A stretch of DNA of 64,000 nt from Bin87 sp034423595 (GCA_965207025.1 OZ242258.1:2728001-2792000), one strand, 5' to 3'; numbered from the stretch's first letter, positions 1 to 8,041 are shown. Made by a program: numbers and translations. The notes: a model not told the origin generated them from the sequence alone.

Positions 1-474
1 CAGCGTGCGCTCTTCGGTGGTGAGGTCGTCGGGCGTGCGGATGTCCACGATCTCGAACGCCGCGGCGATTTCGGACACCGCCTCGGCCACGGTATCACGG
101 GTATAAGGCGCTCCCGAGGCCGGCAGGTCCTTGCCCAGCGTGACGCCGATCTCCAGCTCGATGCCCAGGTTCACGTACTCGGTGAAGTTCAGCACCACCG
201 GCGAGCGCAGGATGGTCTTCTCGAACACGCCGCCCAGCACCGGATGATCCAGCCCCGCGCGTTCCTGCATGATAGGCGTGGTATAGGCTAGCTTGTATCC
301 AGCCAGCGGCCCCCACAGGCTGGAGAGCATGCAATGGAGTTCCCTCTGGATTGAGTAGGCGTCTTCCAGGGTCTTGGGAAAAAGGCTGTTGGGCAGCCGG
401 TCGAAAGGCTGTACCGCCTTGTACTTTTCAAAGATCAGCTCAGCGGCCTCGCGGGCCGGTGTAGTGGTCACCAT
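1..474 (-). CDS. 2-keto-4-pentenoate hydratase family protein (C-terminus beyond window)
   Basis: The reading frame is open from ATG at 474 to the window edge, giving 158 residues. The protein begins MVTTTPAREAAEL and contains GYKLAY near residue 60 and LGIELEIGVTLGKDLP further on. These match the MhpD/HpaH hydratase branch of the fumarylacetoacetate-hydrolase fold, where Glu residues of the IELEIG stretch bind the divalent metal. Such enzymes hydrate 2-oxo-pentenoates or decarboxylate 4-oxalocrotonate in aromatic meta-cleavage pathways. No pathway partner is visible on this side. The substrate cannot be assigned from half a protein. Confidence 0.78.
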   Translation of the reverse strand, partial: MVTTTPAREAAELIFEKYKAVQPFDRLPNSLFPKTLEDAYSIQRELHCMLSSLWGPLAGYKLAYTTPIMQERAGLDHPVLGGVFEKTILRSPVVLNFTEYVNLGIELEIGVTLGKDLPASGAPYTRDTVAEAVSEIAAAFEIVDIRTPDDLTTEERTL

Positions 475-555
475 GGGGCGCCTCCTGCGGTTCGGTTGGT
501 ACGCAGATTATAGCCTGTTTCGCATCGCCAGGGTGTTTGAGCCGTCAGAACGTCC

Positions 556-584
556 GTAGGGGCGGGTTTGAAACCCGCCCCTAC
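556..584. repeat. Dispersed palindrome, GTAGGGGC family
   Basis: A perfect 14+1+14 palindrome starting GTAGGGGCGGGTTT, lying between the hydratase and CDGSH genes. Near-identical copies or core variants recur in intergenic gaps across the window. It could form a strong hairpin in RNA and may act as a bidirectional transcription stop or REP-like element; that role is inference. Confidence 0.85.
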
Positions 585-612
585 CTGGTTCCCGCGCTAT
601 TGCGAATTGCGA

Positions 613-819
613 CTACCGGGCCTCGCTGGCTCCTTCGAAACCGCAATCGCGGTGCGTGCCGTCGCAGAACGGTTTGTTGTCGGACTGCCCACAGCGGCAG
701 AAGGTGACCCACTGTCCCTCGGGGATGGTGTAGTTGTTGCCGCTCTGGTCAACAATCTCGATCTCGCCGGTCACCCGCAGGGGGCCGTTGGCCCGAATTT
801 CTACCTTAACGTCCGCCAT
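613..819 (-). CDS. CDGSH iron-sulfur domain protein
   Basis: A 68-residue protein ending in CRCGQSDNKPFCDGTH. This is the CDGSH signature (C-x-C-x2-S-x3-P-x-C-D-G-T-H), whose three Cys and one His hold a redox-active, acid-labile 2Fe-2S cluster. Length fits single-domain bacterial CDGSH proteins. The ATG at 819 is preceded by a strong GAGGAGG. It is monocistronic, with a promoter about 75 bp upstream. A role in electron transfer or redox sensing is usual for the family; the partner is unknown. Confidence 0.92.
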   Translation of the reverse strand: MADVKVEIRANGPLRVTGEIEIVDQSGNNYTIPEGQWVTFCRCGQSDNKPFCDGTHRDCGFEGASEAR

Positions 820-892
820 CTTGATTCCTCCTCGATTTTGACTGTCGGTGCGCCCGTTGCCGTCGTTAGCGGCGTCGGCACGGGGCCGTTTG

Positions 893-921
893 ATTATTCA
901 CCATATTATGGTGCCGGTCAA
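893..921 (-). promoter_or_regulatory. Promoter of the CDGSH gene with a palindrome in the spacer
   Basis: Read on the minus strand, TTGACC (916-921) and AATAAT (893-898) are separated by exactly 17 bp. The spacer contains the perfect palindrome CACCATA-A-TATGGTG (899-913). A dimeric repressor bound there would block RNA polymerase, so this is a candidate operator. Confidence 0.5.
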
Positions 922-927
922 ATAAAC

Positions 928-955
928 GCAGAGGCGAATGATCGTTCGCCCCTGC
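928..955. repeat. Diverged copy of the GTAGGGGC palindrome
   Basis: GCAGAGGCGAATGATCG with its mirrored half, ending GCCCCTGC. It has the GCGAAT core also found at 3529 and 5595. It lies between convergent/tandem gene ends and overlaps no gene. Confidence 0.6.
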
Positions 956-978
956 GCTGAACCGCATCGTGAGGGGTG

Positions 979-1374
979 TTACAGGTTCAGCACCAGGTTG
1001 TCGGGAGCGCGGCACAGGATGCCCTCCTGCTCCTCGTCGTAGGGGTTCTCCTCGATGTGCGGGGTGTTGGCCGGCACGAAGATGAAGTCGCCGGGGCCGG
1101 CTTCAATCCACTCCTCAAAGTTCTCGCCGAAATAGACGCGGACGTGTCCGCGCAGCACGTAGGCGGCGGTTTCGGCCTCCAGATGGGTGTGCGGCGGGCC
1201 CTTTTCGCGGGGCGCGGCGGTAACCTTGCCCATCCAGATCTTGGTGGTATCGCCCTTGCCGGGCACGACGGCCGGCAGACGGGTCATGCCGGGGGTCTGG
1301 ATGGTCTCGGAGGCGTCGCCCACGGTATGCACCACGTAGGGCTTGAGGCCGGTCTGCTGTTCGGTGGTTGTCAT
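979..1374 (-). CDS. Cupin-domain protein
   Basis: A 131-residue protein. The first cupin motif is PPHTHLEAETAAYVLRG (two His, one Glu, Gly) and the second is GDFIFVPANTPH. The four metal ligands of a mononuclear cupin are therefore present. Start choice is ATG at 1374, which overlaps the TAA of the upstream gene by one base, so translation is probably coupled. Longer in-frame starts lie inside the upstream gene. Single-domain cupins may be dioxygenases, isomerases or sugar-binding proteins, so the reaction is not predictable here. Confidence 0.85.
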   Translation of the reverse strand: MTTTEQQTGLKPYVVHTVGDASETIQTPGMTRLPAVVPGKGDTTKIWMGKVTAAPREKGPPHTHLEAETAAYVLRGHVRVYFGENFEEWIEAGPGDFIFVPANTPHIEENPYDEEQEGILCRAPDNLVLNL

Positions 1375-1790
1375 TATGTTCGCTCCTCGACGTCGTCGGT
1401 GTTGTCTTGCTTCATCCACCAGGGCGGGCCGGGATAGTCTTCCCGCATACCGGTGTCGCCGTGTTGGATGTAGAAATCCCGGCGGTCATGATACAGCCGA
1501 GCACGATTCAACACCACCTCCTGATCGGTATCGTAGTCGTCCAGAACAGCTTTGATCGTGTCGGAGTCCGCCATGAACCAGTATTTGTAGTCGCCGATGA
1601 AGAGGTAGATGGTGGGCCGGCTGAAGAAATAGCCGTTGAACGCCTCACCGTCGCGCATCCGCTGACATACCGCCTGCATCAACTCCCGGTGCCCGTCCTT
1701 CTGTAGCAGGACGTACTCGTGGGGCCAAGTCTCGCGGTAAGTGACGGCCTCTCGCCAGGGTGCGGCGGCGATGAGGTCAGTCAGTTTCAT
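1374..1790 (-). CDS. Conserved small protein of unknown function
   Basis: A 138-residue protein rich in Tyr, Trp and Asp, with no signal peptide or membrane segment. I do not recognise a family. It starts with ATG overlapping the stop of the DUF4268 nuclease gene by 4 bp (ATGA) and its own stop touches the cupin start, so all three are likely co-translated. It may be an accessory or immunity component of the upstream nuclease cassette, or simply share the operon. Confidence 0.65.
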   Translation of the reverse strand: MKLTDLIAAAPWREAVTYRETWPHEYVLLQKDGHRELMQAVCQRMRDGEAFNGYFFSRPTIYLFIGDYKYWFMADSDTIKAVLDDYDTDQEVVLNRARLYHDRRDFYIQHGDTGMREDYPGPPWWMKQDNTDDVEERT

Positions 1791-2782
1791 TGCGTCGTCT
1801 CCTGGACGTTGGGATGCAATTCACCCATCACCCTTTCCAACCGAGGTTGAAATGCCGCTTTGAGTTTAGGCAGAATGTCTGATGCCCACTCCAGTAGATC
1901 AGCCAGTTTCGCTTCGCAATCTCTGATGGAACCGGGGTGTTGAATGTATATTGCCGACATCCGCTGACTATCCCGACGCCCCCAGCCAACTCCGGGCAGT
2001 TCCTTTTCGATCTCCGTCCGCTGCTCATGCAGCGCATCGAAAATCTGCTTGTTGCGTTCCCTGTCCCACATGTCAATCCACAGGTACACGTCAAGGTTTG
2101 AACCGCCCCAGAAACCGACGTGATAGTCGATGCCGTTGAAACCGGAAGGGAATGCTTGGTCGTTGCCAACCCGGACGTAATCTGTGTCGGTGAATCCTGC
2201 GCGACGCAATTCCCCTAACAATTCCCGAAAGAAATCGCGGTATCGTTGGTTTGTCTCCGATAGATCTCCATCCCTCAGGATCGCCCATTCCGGCCCGTCC
2301 TTGTCCACCGGGGTAAATTCCGCATGGAACCCCCGCGCGGTTTTATTGCTGCCGACCGGATGCAAATCGCCTCCAGGAACAAGACGCACTCCAATCGCGT
2401 GGATCTCTCCGTAGCCTGACATCGCTTTGTTGAGCCAAGCGACTTGCCTCAGGTGATATTGCCAAAATTGAGGCGCTACCCAAATCAGGACACGAGCGTC
2501 GTGGTTGGCTGCATAGCCGATGAGCCTGGCGAAGTGGTCGCTGTCGGAAGCCTCCAACTGGTTTTCGATGGCAACTTTACCCTTGCCATTAGCTTCTGCC
2601 AGTATGTCCAGAAAACCGGCCCAGCCGGGCGCTTCCTGTTGCAGCAAAGTCAGCTTCATATCGACCGCATTGCCCAGCGAGTCCAGGTTTTCTGCCAACC
2701 ACGGCGTGAAGTTAAGTGCTTCGTTGGGCCAAATTTCGCGTAGGGCAGCGCGGTCCGCAATCTCTGATTCGTGTGTTGTCAC
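1787..2782 (-). CDS. DUF4268 protein, PD-(D/E)XK-like nuclease
   Basis: A 331-residue protein. The N-terminal WPNEALNFTPWLAENLDSLG stretch and the VAIENQLEASDSDHFARL motif (about residues 70-87) are typical of DUF4268 proteins with a restriction-endonuclease-like fold. Asp59 and Glu73-x-Gln75 fit D...ExK with Lys replaced by Gln. A C-terminal half of about 180 residues is charged and carries the DUF4268 region. I chose GTG at 2782 because AAGGAG lies about 7 bases upstream; the upstream 32 codons of the longer frame read through gene B1. It follows the small helical genes at 2802-3505 with a 19-bp gap, forming the downstream effector slot of cassette 1. Confidence 0.75.
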   Translation of the reverse strand: MTTHESEIADRAALREIWPNEALNFTPWLAENLDSLGNAVDMKLTLLQQEAPGWAGFLDILAEANGKGKVAIENQLEASDSDHFARLIGYAANHDARVLIWVAPQFWQYHLRQVAWLNKAMSGYGEIHAIGVRLVPGGDLHPVGSNKTARGFHAEFTPVDKDGPEWAILRDGDLSETNQRYRDFFRELLGELRRAGFTDTDYVRVGNDQAFPSGFNGIDYHVGFWGGSNLDVYLWIDMWDRERNKQIFDALHEQRTEIEKELPGVGWGRRDSQRMSAIYIQHPGSIRDCEAKLADLLEWASDILPKLKAAFQPRLERVMGELHPNVQETTQ

Positions 2783-2801
2783 TTTGTAGTCTCCTTCAAA
2801 T

Positions 2802-3152
2802 TCAAGCCAGCAGCGCATCCAGCATTCGCTGGCATCTGCGAAAGCTGTTCCTGACCTGGTGATCGGCGAAGTGGACACGGTAGAAATACCGATGCAATGC
2901 TTCCGCGTTACCGAACTCCTCCCGCAAATCTACACCGGGCAGGTTAGCGTCTAACACCGGCACGGCCTGTTTAACCTCACGATGAGAGTTGAGATGGGCC
3001 GACGTAAATCGTGGGGCGATATACTTGATGGCGTGTACGACGGCGCCACACATCATTTCCGCGGCGGTCAGCAGGTCGTTTTGTTCAAGCTCCTGTTCCG
3101 CTTTGTGGCGGCAGCGCAGCGAAAGAGCGTAATGGTCGGGTGAGCGCGTCAT
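2802..3152 (-). CDS. Cassette 1 gene B: PaREP1/HEPN-like small helical protein
   Basis: A 116-residue, all-helical-looking protein. It contains AVVHAIKYIA (mid N-half), a NSHRE motif, and ALHRYFYR followed by RRCQRMLD near the C-terminus. It is a paralogue of the gene at 4862-5209 and shares its layout with genes at 13689, 34464 and 43351. The pattern (helix with AxxHAIKxxA, SH, then LHxxFY) resembles PaREP1/HEPN-type four-helix proteins; this is a by-eye match. It overlaps the stop of gene A by one base (TGATG). The DUF4268 nuclease follows. Confidence 0.7.
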   Translation of the reverse strand: MTRSPDHYALSLRCRHKAEQELEQNDLLTAAEMMCGAVVHAIKYIAPRFTSAHLNSHREVKQAVPVLDANLPGVDLREEFGNAEALHRYFYRVHFADHQVRNSFRRCQRMLDALLA

Positions 3153-3505
3153 CAAACTGCCAGCAAACGCGCTATGAATGAGCGAATTACCGGCTCGTAA
3201 AACACCACGTCTTCAAGGTCCATCAAGTCCCCGTCGCCGTTGCGCTCAAACTCCAGCGCATTCAGGTAGCCTGAGACCAAGGGGATGCTGGTTTTTTGCT
3301 CCATACCGTCAATGAACGGTTCCACGTCATCGTAATCCAGCGAGCGGAGTTTGTGGCCACGGTTTATCGCCGCTTGCCGTATCGCCGCTTCGGTGGCCTT
3401 CCAGAAGAGAGTTGACGCCTCGCCGTGCTTGCCGCGCAGCAGGCTCAGGTCGGCCCGGTCGAGCAGCGTTTGGATGTTTTCGGGGATGACGTTTTTGGTG
3501 GTCAT
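3152..3505 (-). CDS. Cassette 1 gene A: small helical protein, HEPN-like
   Basis: A 117-residue protein starting MTTKNVIPEN. The middle has LLRGKHGEASTLFWKATEAA, and the C-terminal part has DLEDVVFYEPVIRSFI. It looks entirely helical. The helix LFWKATEAAI resembles the WGAxxHAIK helix of gene B, so A and B may be distant relatives. ATG at 3505 is chosen over the in-frame TTG at 3520 because GGGGAG sits 7 bases upstream. Gene A2 at 5206-5571 is nearly identical at the N-terminus and diverges after about residue 70. Function unknown; a toxin, antitoxin or adaptor role is inference. Confidence 0.7.
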   Translation of the reverse strand: MTTKNVIPENIQTLLDRADLSLLRGKHGEASTLFWKATEAAIRQAAINRGHKLRSLDYDDVEPFIDGMEQKTSIPLVSGYLNALEFERNGDGDLMDLEDVVFYEPVIRSFIARLLAV

Positions 3506-3528
3506 CGTTCCGCTCCCCAATTAACGGC

Positions 3529-3558
3529 GTAGGGGCGAATAATTATTCGCCCCCGTAC
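3529..3558. repeat. Palindrome upstream of cassette 1
   Basis: GTAGGGGCGAATAATTATTC and its mirror (one extra C and a G in the right arm). It begins 24 bp upstream of the gene A1 start, exactly the spacing seen for the related palindrome upstream of A2. It was therefore either copied with the cassette or marks a duplication boundary. Confidence 0.75.
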
Positions 3559-3601
3559 TTTGTCAATCGCGTTTGTCAGTGAAGGTCAACCGCTACTGAC
3601 A

Positions 3602-4843
3602 CTAACGCTCATCGGCCAGCATAGATTGGAGGCGTGGGTTGAGAGCGCTGACTAGAAGGTCCAACTGCCGCCGCATCCACGCTACGGCTTCACAAAATTC
3701 TTCACTTTCCTCATCTTGGGCCAGAAAGTCCAGGCTGCCTTGCCGACGGAAACCGATTCTGGGACGGCCTGCCGCGTTTTGCCAGTGCTCCAGCTCGTCG
3801 CCCATTTCAGTTCGCAATTCTTCAAGGGATGCAACCAGTTGTTCATGGATGCGGACTTCCCGCTGGTAGTCCCTGCGCACCATCAGGAAACAACCAAAGG
3901 TACTGGCGCTGCGGCCCAACCATCCATCGAAACACAAGGCCCAGCCGCTATACCCCGAGTTTCGCACCCTCACGTAGAGCGTGGAATCCTTAACCGGGGG
4001 CGGAATTTCCACCGTGGTATCCGAGAAGGCGAAATCTCGTAACACTGCGCTCCAAAAGCGGAGGTTTTGTTCATCCTGTTCTGAATGGATTTCCTGCTGT
4101 TCCTCAACATCATCCACGCTAACATCCATCACGGAACCGCCGTCAACGACGAACCGCTGCACGATTTCGGTGCGTGCCAAGACGCGGGGTTGGACAATAA
4201 GGCTGTTGGCCGCGTCGCGGTAAAGCGCCGCCTCCACCATGGCCAGGTTGAAGTGCAGGCCGCTGTACCGCTGTACGAAATCAACGATATTGGCTGCGCC
4301 CTCCTGGATGCCATCGCCGATAATCAGCAGCAGGAACTCACCGCGCCGCAAGTGGCGTGTCACGTTGTCAACGAACTCGGCTTCGTTCAGGTTCGTTGAT
4401 TGCCGGCGCACCAGGTCGTAAAGCGCGTTGCCACTTTGTCCGAGGGCCAACGAAACCTGCCGTTGCAGGTCTTCGTAGCCCCAGGACGCCAGGTCTTTCG
4501 CATAGTCCAGAATTTGACCGATCACCTCCCGCCGCGCCTGCGGATTACGCCACAACTTGAACTCGGCCAACGTGAGACGGCCCAGGCGGTTAACGTACAG
4601 CGCGTCCGCGTAGCCGGCTGGCAAAGCCAATTCCCTGCAAATCGGGACCGCCGGAGCGTAGGCTGGGTCGATGGTTGCGATTGGCAACGCTTGGGGAAAC
4701 CTGAACAGCAGGTCTTGCAGAGTCGCTTCGTCAACACCACCGGATGATATGCCAGAGCCCAGGGGTACGCGCTGCAATACCTCGGGAGCAGCGCCGTTGG
4801 CAGTATCAACCCGTATCAAATCCCCGTAGGTCGGCGTCGTCAT
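3602..4843 (-). CDS. PD-(D/E)XK nuclease-like protein (cassette 2 effector)
   Basis: A 413-residue protein. ALPAGYADALYV gives Asp80; LTLAEFKLWRN gives Glu94-x-Lys96; REVIGQILDYAK gives Gln110 and Tyr114. This reproduces the D...E-x-K plus QxxxY arrangement of RecB-like nuclease domains. The remaining about 290 residues include a mixed alpha/beta region and a C-terminal part with charged helices whose role is unclear. It follows gene B2 by an 18-bp gap, the same slot that the DUF4268 nuclease occupies in cassette 1, though the two proteins do not resemble each other outside the fold. A defence or DNA-processing role is inference. Confidence 0.72.
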   Translation of the reverse strand: MTTPTYGDLIRVDTANGAAPEVLQRVPLGSGISSGGVDEATLQDLLFRFPQALPIATIDPAYAPAVPICRELALPAGYADALYVNRLGRLTLAEFKLWRNPQARREVIGQILDYAKDLASWGYEDLQRQVSLALGQSGNALYDLVRRQSTNLNEAEFVDNVTRHLRRGEFLLLIIGDGIQEGAANIVDFVQRYSGLHFNLAMVEAALYRDAANSLIVQPRVLARTEIVQRFVVDGGSVMDVSVDDVEEQQEIHSEQDEQNLRFWSAVLRDFAFSDTTVEIPPPVKDSTLYVRVRNSGYSGWALCFDGWLGRSASTFGCFLMVRRDYQREVRIHEQLVASLEELRTEMGDELEHWQNAAGRPRIGFRRQGSLDFLAQDEESEEFCEAVAWMRRQLDLLVSALNPRLQSMLADER

Positions 4844-4861
4844 TTTGCAATGCTCTCTGGG

Positions 4862-5209
4862 TTAGGCCAACAACCTATCCAGCAGCCGCTGGCACTGGCG
4901 AAAGTTGTTCCTGACCTGATGATCTGCGATGTCAAAACGGTAGAAGTACCGGTGCAGTGATTCGGCGGCTCCGAAGTATTGCTGCAAGTTAATGTTGGGG
5001 AGTTGTGCGTCGATTTCCGGTACTGCCCTTTGCATATCACGGTGCGAGTTCAGCATTGACCGGGTGTATTGCGGCGCGATGTGCTTAAGGGCGTGCGCAA
5101 CAGCGCCCCACTTCATTTCCGCTGCCGTCAAAAAATCATTCTGCTCTAATTCCTGTTCCGCTTTACGGCGGCAGCGCAACGAAAGCGCGTAGTGGTCGGT
5201 CGGGCTCAT
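4862..5209 (-). CDS. Cassette 2 gene B: PaREP1/HEPN-like small helical protein
   Basis: A 115-residue paralogue of the gene at 2802-3152. Both share DHYALSLRCR, KAEQELEQND, LNSHR, LHRYFYR and ADHQVRN. The helix WGAVAHALKHIA is better preserved here than in copy 1. The ATG at 5209 overlaps the TGA of gene A2 by 4 bp. Identity with copy 1 is high at the ends and lower between residues 45 and 75, indicating divergence after duplication. Confidence 0.7.
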   Translation of the reverse strand: MSPTDHYALSLRCRRKAEQELEQNDFLTAAEMKWGAVAHALKHIAPQYTRSMLNSHRDMQRAVPEIDAQLPNINLQQYFGAAESLHRYFYRFDIADHQVRNNFRQCQRLLDRLLA

Positions 5210-5571
5210 CCGTCTATCACCAGCAGGTCGATTATGAATGAGCGGATGACGGGTTCATAGAACACCACATCTTCAAAATCTAACCGCTGTCCGTCGCCAT
5301 TGGCCTTGAACTCGAGTGTGACGAGGTAAGCCGCCATCAGTCCAACCCCAGGGTCGAGCCGTCGGTCCATGCGGTCGATGAAGGGTTCCACGTCGTCGTA
5401 ATCCAGCGAATGGAGTTTGTGGCCACGGTTTGCCGCCGCCTGCTGTATCGCCGCTTCGGTAGCCTTCCAGAACAGCGTTGACGCCTCACCGTGCTTGCCA
5501 CGCAGCAGGCTCAGGTCGGCCCGGTCGAGCAGCGTTTGGGTGTTTTCGGGGATGACGTTCTTGGTGGTCAT
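5206..5571 (-). CDS. Cassette 2 gene A: small helical protein, HEPN-like
   Basis: A 121-residue paralogue of gene A1. The first about 60 residues (MTTKNVIPENTQTLLD onward, including GKHGEASTLFWKATEA) are almost identical. The region after FIDRMD differs, and the end EDVVFYEPVIRSFI is conserved again. ATG at 5571 follows AGAGAGG, matching copy 1. A short extra C-terminal DG-containing tail overlaps the B2 start. Strong nucleotide similarity to copy 1 indicates a recent tandem duplication. Confidence 0.7.
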   Translation of the reverse strand: MTTKNVIPENTQTLLDRADLSLLRGKHGEASTLFWKATEAAIQQAAANRGHKLHSLDYDDVEPFIDRMDRRLDPGVGLMAAYLVTLEFKANGDGQRLDFEDVVFYEPVIRSFIIDLLVIDG

Positions 5572-5594
5572 CGTTCCTCTCTCCAATTAACGGC

Positions 5595-5622
5595 GTAGGG
5601 GCGAATAAACATTCGCCCCTAC
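5595..5622. repeat. Palindrome upstream of cassette 2
   Basis: GTAGGGGCGAATAAACATTC and its mirror, a 28-bp sibling of the repeat at 3529. It starts 24 bp upstream of gene A2, matching cassette 1. Confidence 0.8.
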
Positions 5623-5650
5623 ATCGTAGCACGGTGGTGTCAAGAGAGAC

Positions 5651-7984
5651 TTAGCCGCCGTTCTGCTCCCACAGGGCTTCGAGGACTGCGCCGGGGTTCA
5701 TGGGGAGGTTGACCATGCGGACGCCGGTGGCGTCGTGGATGGCGTTGGCGATGGCGGCCATGGGCGGCACGATGGGCACCTCGCCCACGCCGCGCACGCC
5801 GTAGGGATGCCCGGGGTTGGGCACCTCCACCACCACGGTGTCGATCATCGGCAGGTCCAGCGCCGTGGGCATGCGGTAATCCAGGAAGCTGGAGTTCTGC
5901 ATGTGCTCATCGTCGTTGAAGAAGTATTCCTCGTTGAGCGCCCAGCCGATGCCCTGCACCGCGCCGCCCTGGATCTGACCCTCCACGTAGGACGGGTGGA
6001 TCGCCGTGCCGGCGTCCTGGATGGCGGTGTAGCGCAGGATGTCCACCTTGCCGGTTTCCTCGTCCACCGCCACGTCGGCGATGTGCAGGGCGTAGGCGCC
6101 ACCGACGCCGGTGGGCGACACGTTCGCCCGCCCGACGATGGGGCCGCCGGTGCCGTTGAGCCGCGCCGCCAACTGCCGGAAGGTGAAACGCAGCTCCGGC
6201 TCCGACTTGTGCTGGATCACGCCGGCGTCGTACTCCACGTTCTCAGGGTCGATGTCCCAGATGCGAGCGGCGCGATTGATCATCTGCTGCTTCACGTCCT
6301 GGGCCGCCTCATAGGATGCCCAGCCCGTCTTGAAGGCCACGCCGCTGCCGCCGGTCATGGAGGTCCAGCCGATGGAGTTGGTGTCGCCCACGGCGGGGGC
6401 AACGTCCTCGGCGGCCAGGCCCAGCGCTTCGGCCACGTGCATGGCGGCCACGGCGCGGCTGCCGCCGATGTCGGGCGAGCCTTCCACCAGGCTCACGGTG
6501 CCGTCGGCCAGTACGCTAACGATAGCGCTGGCGGGGCCGGTGCCGTTGAACCAGAAACCGCCGGCGACGCCGCGACCAACCTTCTTGCCCTCGGCCTCGG
6601 GGGAGCGGTCGATGGGCGCGTTCCAGTGGTCGTGCTCGCGTCCGGCCTGCACGGTTTCCAGCCAGCCGATGCTGCCGAACTGCGGGCCGGTGACGCGGCG
6701 GTCGCCCTGCTTGGCGCCGTTCTGCGTGCGGAAGTCCATCTTGTCCATGCCGATGACTTCGCAGATTTCGTCCACCACCGATTCCACGGCGAAGGCCGCG
6801 GCCGGCGAGCCGGGAGCGCGGTAGGCCGCGGTCTTGGGGTGGTTGAGCACCACGTCCGCGGCTTCGATGCGTCCGTTCTCGATGTTGTAGCAGGACAGGG
6901 CGCACTGAGCGCCGGGGTTCACCGGCGAGCCGGGGAAGGCGCCGGCCTCGTAGTACAACGCCACGTCGGCGGCGGTGATCTTGCCGTCGTTGGTCGCGCC
7001 CATCTTGACGCGGAGGTAGCCGCCGGAGGTGGGGCCGGTACCCTCGAACACCTCGGTGCGGGACATCTGGATTTTCACCGGGCGACCGGTCTTCTTTGAC
7101 AGTACCGCCGCCACGGGTTCCAGGTAAACCAGCGTCTTGCCGCCGAACCCGCCGCCGATCTCCAGTTGGGTCACCAGCACCTTGGATACCGGTATGCCGA
7201 GGATCGTGGACGTCTGGTCGCGCACGTTGAAGTGGCCCTGGCTGCTGCACCAGAGATGCAGGGAGTCGTCGGCGTTCCACAATGCGGTGGCCGCGTGGGG
7301 TTCGATGTAGCCCTGGTGGACGGCCTTGGTGCGGAACTCGCGCTCGATGACAACGTCGGCGGCGGCGAAGCCGGCTTCCAGGTCGCCCAGTTCGTAGAAG
7401 TAGCGGTTGGGGACGTTGCCCACCTTGCCGTCGTCGCCTTCGCCCAGCAGTCCGCCGGGGCGCACGCTGGGGTCGTTGAGGTTGGCGAGGCGCTCGTGGA
7501 CCAGCGGCGCGTCGTCGCGCATGGCCTCCAGCACGTCCTGCACGGGCGTGAGCACCTCGTACTCCACGTCGATGAGCGCCAAGGCCAACTCGGCCTCGTG
7601 GGCGCTGTCGGCAGCCACGGCGGCGATGGCGTGTCCCTTATAGAGGGCCTTCTCGGCAGCCAGGCAGTTGTTGCTCAGGAACTTGGGGTTGATCATCGCC
7701 CCTTCGCCCAGGTCCAGCACGCGCCCGCCGGCTTGCGGCAGGTCGGCGGCGGTGGCGACGGCGTGGACGCCGGGCATGGCCTCGGCCTTGCTGGTGTCGA
7801 TGCTCTTGATGCGGGCGTGGGCGTGGGGGCTGCGCAGGACTTTGCCGTAGAGCATACCGGGCAGATTGATGTCCGCGCCGTACTGCGCCCGTCCGGTCAC
7901 CTTGTCGGTGCCGTCGTGGCGAACGGGCCGGCTGCCGATGACGCTGTAACCCTCGGTAGCGGCGGATCGTTGGGTGGTGGTCAT
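5651..7984 (-). CDS. Xanthine dehydrogenase family, molybdopterin-binding large subunit (copy 1)
   Basis: A 777-residue protein with the aldehyde oxidase/xanthine dehydrogenase a/b hammerhead (VTGRAQYGADINLPGMLYGK) followed by the molybdopterin-binding domain. Visible signatures are IGGGFGGKT, TAAYRAPGSP, GGAVQGIGWALNEEY and VRGVGEVPIVPP; the Glu in GVGE corresponds to the catalytic base of the family. Such subunits hydroxylate aldehydes, purines, aromatics or CO with Mo-cytosine dinucleotide. The FeS and FAD subunits normally encoded beside it are absent. ATG at 7984 follows AGGAG. A second copy lies at 25440-27704. The substrate is not predictable. Confidence 0.93.
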   Translation of the reverse strand: MTTTQRSAATEGYSVIGSRPVRHDGTDKVTGRAQYGADINLPGMLYGKVLRSPHAHARIKSIDTSKAEAMPGVHAVATAADLPQAGGRVLDLGEGAMINPKFLSNNCLAAEKALYKGHAIAAVAADSAHEAELALALIDVEYEVLTPVQDVLEAMRDDAPLVHERLANLNDPSVRPGGLLGEGDDGKVGNVPNRYFYELGDLEAGFAAADVVIEREFRTKAVHQGYIEPHAATALWNADDSLHLWCSSQGHFNVRDQTSTILGIPVSKVLVTQLEIGGGFGGKTLVYLEPVAAVLSKKTGRPVKIQMSRTEVFEGTGPTSGGYLRVKMGATNDGKITAADVALYYEAGAFPGSPVNPGAQCALSCYNIENGRIEAADVVLNHPKTAAYRAPGSPAAAFAVESVVDEICEVIGMDKMDFRTQNGAKQGDRRVTGPQFGSIGWLETVQAGREHDHWNAPIDRSPEAEGKKVGRGVAGGFWFNGTGPASAIVSVLADGTVSLVEGSPDIGGSRAVAAMHVAEALGLAAEDVAPAVGDTNSIGWTSMTGGSGVAFKTGWASYEAAQDVKQQMINRAARIWDIDPENVEYDAGVIQHKSEPELRFTFRQLAARLNGTGGPIVGRANVSPTGVGGAYALHIADVAVDEETGKVDILRYTAIQDAGTAIHPSYVEGQIQGGAVQGIGWALNEEYFFNDDEHMQNSSFLDYRMPTALDLPMIDTVVVEVPNPGHPYGVRGVGEVPIVPPMAAIANAIHDATGVRMVNLPMNPGAVLEALWEQNGG

Positions 7985-8026
7985 TGGTTCTCCTCGCAAT
8001 GGTGTCAACGGGTGTGTGATGGCGGC

Positions 8027-8035
8027 ATATTAGCA
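8027..8035 (-). promoter_or_regulatory. Extended -10 promoter element, hydroxylase copy 1
   Basis: On the minus strand TGCTAATAT is an extended -10 (TGnTATAAT-like), about 43 bp upstream of the ATG at 7984. No good -35 is seen. The second hydroxylase gene has the matching TGCTAAAAT, suggesting similar control. Confidence 0.4.
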
Positions 8036-8041
8036 TAAAGG

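Noticed and set aside
5735..8038. Long open frames on the plus strand opposite the hydroxylase gene
   Set aside because: They are antisense shadows of a GC-rich gene, with low-complexity Gly/Val/His/Ala content, no family motifs and no ribosome-binding sites. Similar shadows opposite 25440-27704, 31669-33696, 37074-38474, 38471-40006, 42218-43321 and 9384-10352 were left out for the same reason.
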